Below are positions 42,353-44,579 of a stretch of DNA of 44,579 bases, piece by piece (within the stretch, counting starts at the first letter, position 1; the number at the start of each line of letters is the position of its first letter). The notes beneath the pieces are model-generated. The model searched no databases. It was not told the origin of the DNA and worked only from the letters and a program-made list of their open reading frames with translations. The position numbers and the translations under genes are program-made. The DNA comes from JAXGPP01 sp964436865 (lineage in GTDB: Bacteria; Planctomycetota; Planctomycetia; Pirellulales; Thermoguttaceae): positions 1-44,579 of the forward strand of contig CAYTFK010000019.1 of assembly GCA_964436865.1 (NCBI GenBank). Direction: 5' to 3'.

Positions 42353-42724
42353 TTTGCCGGGCCGGGCTCGTCCTCTGCCGAGGCGGAAATCCGCCCGAAT
42401 GACAACGCCCTTTGCCTTCCGAAGGAGTCCTACTTCTTGCGGCGGATGCCGGATAACCTATTCTGCGGCACATCCCCTTTCGGGGCAAGAGCGGCTGCGG
42501 TTCAAACATCGTCTCCTGCGTCCTCTTTCCTCGCCCTGCCTGTCAAAAATGTTTCCCTTGCACTTGTCCACCGCGCGCGCCGCGCTACTGTTTCTCGGGA
42601 TCATCCCGGCGCGGCCCCAGGTGGCCCGCATCTCTCTCGCGTCTGCGGCATCGAGCGGAGGCACCTCTGTTTGTCCGTTCTGTTCCGGCATCTCCACGAA
42701 CTCTCGCAGGTAGGGGACGCAGTC
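42353..42724. other. Intergenic region before the extracellular repeat protein
   Basis: About 370 bases between two divergent genes. The reading frame of the downstream gene stays open for 132 codons before its ATG, but that stretch has no signal-like or family pattern. No convincing promoter pair was found. Confidence 0.35.
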
Positions 42725-44200
42725 ATGTTCAAACCCAGTCGATCCGTGAAGCACTCCCGACTACGTTTCGAATCTCTCGAAGACCGTCGCCTTCTGTCGA
42801 TCACCGCCTGGATCAACGACGGCAATCTCATCGTTCGAGGAACCACGGCTGATGACTCGGTGGCCATTTTCGTGCTGGAGCCTGGCGTCTATTCCGTCGT
42901 CGGCGAGAACGGCACCATGCTCAACGGCGAGGTCGAGGGCCAGTTCACTACCAACCCCGGCGAGGTATATCGCGATGTGAAGATCGATCTCCGTGGCGGT
43001 GATGACAACCTGTATATCGGCAGCGGCTTGCTGACAGCCTCTCAGGAAATGGATGGCGGAGAGCAACTGGCAGAGTCCGATTTTCCCAGGGATCTCAAGA
43101 TCAAGATGGGTTCGGGCGACGATCGCGTGACGCTGGAGGGTGTGTCCGTTGCTCGCGATACCGAGATCGATACCAGCGACGGCTTCGATGAGGTCTTCGT
43201 GGCTGGCGAGGGTCCTTTCGGGGCAAATTGGTTCGGTCGCGACCTGAAGATCGACACCGGCAATCACGCCGATCTGGTGGAAGTCGCCGGGGGCGAGAGC
43301 CTTCTCTACGTGAAGAAGGAGCTGAAAATCAAGACCGGTTCGGGAAATGATTCGGTCAGCGTCGACCTGGTGGACCTTGGCCGGCTGAGCATCGACACTG
43401 GTGACCATTCGGATCTGGTGGTCGTCAGTTCGCTGCCGGTCGACGGCGAGGACCAAAATGACTTCAACGCCGAACAGTTCACGGGAGAGTTGCCCACCAC
43501 GATCTTCGTCGAGGAAAATGTGTCGATCGACACGGGTTCCGGCAATGACGGTGTTGTGCTCGGAACCGCCGAGGTCGGAGGCGACCTCAAAATCTCCACC
43601 AAGGCGGGCCTCGATGGAATCGTCGTGGCCCAGTCGTTCATTGCGGGCGATTTGCAGATCAAATCCGGCAAGCACAGCGATCTCGTGGCGGTCAGCGCGG
43701 TCGAAGTTGGCGACGATGCCGACATCGAAACCGACAGCGGCGACGACTCGGTCGGACTCCAGGGTCTGCTGGTCAGCGACGAATTCGAGCTGTCCACAGG
43801 TGACGGCAATGACACGATCGACGCGGCGATTCCGCTCGTAGGCCTGGTCGAACAGGTGCTGGACTTCGCCGACATGGCCGGATTGGAACTGCCCGATGAA
43901 GTGGTCGAATCGCTCCCCACAATCCTGGCTCCGCCGGAAGACGAAGGGTTCTTCCCGTCGTTGGGCGCGCGGCAGATCGAAATCGAGACCGGCAGCGGCA
44001 GCGATTGGGCCTCACTGGTCGACCTGGCCTTTACCGAGGAATTCGAACTCGACCTGGGCAAGCATAACGACACGCTGTCTGCCTTGACGTTCATCCTCTT
44101 TGGCGAAGAGGCGGAGGCCAACGGCGGCGCCGGCCGGGACGCGTTGGGGGACGTCGATGCCGACGTCGTGGTGAAACGCTTCGAAGTACTGATCCTGTAG
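42725..44200 (+). CDS. Extracellular repeat protein with planctomycete LEDRRLLS sorting motif
   Basis: The 491-residue protein begins with a short basic segment and 'RLRFESLEDRRLLS' (residues 12-25), the N-terminal motif of planctomycete extracellular proteins. After about 60 residues it carries some thirteen repeats of the form 'DLKI.TGSGND.V.V' starting near residue 84, most spaced 21-28 residues, up to about 450. Turns alternate between GSGND-like (acidic, RTX-like) and GNHAD, GDHSD, GKHSD, GKHND variants with histidine. A parallel beta-helix or beta-roll, possibly calcium-binding, is the likely fold. A non-repeat acidic stretch (about 370-415) interrupts it. The ATG has AGGGGAC upstream. 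Confidence 0.86.
   Translation: MFKPSRSVKHSRLRFESLEDRRLLSITAWINDGNLIVRGTTADDSVAIFVLEPGVYSVVGENGTMLNGEVEGQFTTNPGEVYRDVKIDLRGGDDNLYIGSGLLTASQEMDGGEQLAESDFPRDLKIKMGSGDDRVTLEGVSVARDTEIDTSDGFDEVFVAGEGPFGANWFGRDLKIDTGNHADLVEVAGGESLLYVKKELKIKTGSGNDSVSVDLVDLGRLSIDTGDHSDLVVVSSLPVDGEDQNDFNAEQFTGELPTTIFVEENVSIDTGSGNDGVVLGTAEVGGDLKISTKAGLDGIVVAQSFIAGDLQIKSGKHSDLVAVSAVEVGDDADIETDSGDDSVGLQGLLVSDEFELSTGDGNDTIDAAIPLVGLVEQVLDFADMAGLELPDEVVESLPTILAPPEDEGFFPSLGARQIEIETGSGSDWASLVDLAFTEEFELDLGKHNDTLSALTFILFGEEAEANGGAGRDALGDVDADVVVKRFEVLIL
42974..44074 (+). repeat. About thirteen Gly-Asp/Gly-His-Asp protein repeats
   Basis: These bases encode residues 84-450. Turn sequences in order are GGDD, GSGDD, DGFD, GNHAD, GSGND, GDHSD, GSGND, AGLD, GKHSD, DSGDD, GDGND, GSGSD, GKHND. 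Most copies start with a 'xLxI' strand. Confidence 0.8.
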
Positions 44201-44253
44201 GCCGCTTTCCGCGGGAGGCCCGCCGGGCAATGTGGTCCACCCGCGGCGCAACG

Positions 44254-44579
44254 TCATTGAGCGTCGCCGGACGCTGCCTCGCCGGTTTTCGCCGCGCCCC
44301 GCTGTTGCCAGTCATCGCGTGCCGCCCGGATCACCTCCTGGTTCGGGCAGCACGCGCGGCACCGCCGCACGTGGTGCACGGCGTGATCCCACGGCCAGCC
44401 CTCGACCCAGTGAAGGTACGCCAGCACGACGCTCGGAGATCGGCCGATCCCCGAGTTGCAGTGGACATACACGCTGTGTCCGGCGGAGAGAAGCGCGTCG
44501 AGCGCCGCTACGCAGTCGACGAGATGCCGCCGCAGGTCCTCGGAGTCGAAATCTCGGACCGCCACGCCACGCTGCTCCA
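44254..44579 (-). CDS. Dual-specificity/tyrosine phosphatase, N-terminus outside the window
   Basis: The visible 108 codons end a protein phosphatase of the dual-specificity class. The active-site loop 'VYVHCNSGIGRSPSVVLAYL' contains the HCx5R(S/T) motif with the nucleophilic cysteine and the arginine. The next helix ('DHAVHHVRRCRACCPNQEVI') also suits the family. A GTG at 44565 could start a short form, but the frame stays open to the window edge and 'VAVRDFDSEDL' looks like the middle of the domain, including the region where the general acid Asp lies. The true start therefore most likely lies beyond the window. It is convergent with the repeat protein gene. Confidence 0.82.
   Translation of the reverse strand, partial: EQRGVAVRDFDSEDLRRHLVDCVAALDALLSAGHSVYVHCNSGIGRSPSVVLAYLHWVEGWPWDHAVHHVRRCRACCPNQEVIRAARDDWQQRGAAKTGEAASGDAQ

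Noticed and set aside
44201..44253. GCGGG/CCCGC hairpin between the repeat protein and phosphatase genes as a terminator
   Set aside because: The stem is only 5 bp and no T run follows on either strand.

Overview
The window looks like a piece of a planctomycete (Planctomycetota) chromosome. The main evidence is the 'LEDRRLLS' sorting motif at the N-terminus of the repeat protein at 42725-44200, a signature of planctomycete extracellular proteins. An MqnD (futalosine-route menaquinone) gene, very large flagellin, FliD and FlgL proteins and a high-GC gene-dense layout agree with this. No insertion sequence, prophage, CRISPR array or rRNA gene was seen. The taxonomic call rests on motifs and layout, not on a database comparison.

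Layout. (a) 1-1900, minus strand: the first codons of an aldo/keto reductase, then a three-gene unit of an SPFH/band-7 membrane protein, a small ribbon-helix-helix protein and a DUF1648 membrane protein. A sigma70-like promoter and a tandem 15-bp repeat lie upstream of this unit. (b) 1925-3568, minus: ferrochelatase (hemH), tRNA-Glu(TTC) just upstream of it, and a first csrA with its terminator. (c) 4220-17092, plus: nuoI, a DUF2203 gene, then nuoA-C-D-H-J-K-L-M-N, a small helical protein and tatD. This encodes the membrane arm and part of the quinone module of respiratory complex I, but nuoB and nuoE/F/G are absent. (d) 17287-18761: a thioredoxin-like gene converging on mqnD (menaquinone synthesis). 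(e) 18899-36112, all minus: a flagellar cluster. In transcription order it is flgF, flgG, flgA, flgH, flgI, flgJ (N-terminal type), flgN, flgK, flgL, fliW, csrA, flagellin, fliD, fliS. (f) 36410-44579: hemC and comF (minus), an LptF/LptG-type permease and a secreted protein of unknown function (plus), an AMP-dependent acyl ligase (minus), the extracellular repeat protein (plus), and a dual-specificity phosphatase cut by the right edge (minus).

How the parts work together. Complex I and MqnD share a quinone theme. HemC, HemH and tRNA-Glu (substrate of the C5 route to haem) share a haem theme. The flagellar block encodes the distal rod, the P and L rings with their chaperone, the junction proteins with the FlgN chaperone, the filament with its cap and the FliS chaperone, and the FliW-CsrA pair known elsewhere to gate flagellin translation. 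A strong sigma54-like site sits before flgF and a sigma28-like site before flagellin, which suggests early and late flagellar gene classes.

The most unusual material is the exterior of the flagellum. Flagellin, the cap FliD and the junction protein FlgL are all swollen by internally repeated modules. FlgL appears to carry both the IN-type module that dominates FliD and the different module repeated four times in flagellin. The second oddity is the extracellular protein built of about thirteen short repeats, in which glycine-aspartate turns mix with histidine-containing variants.
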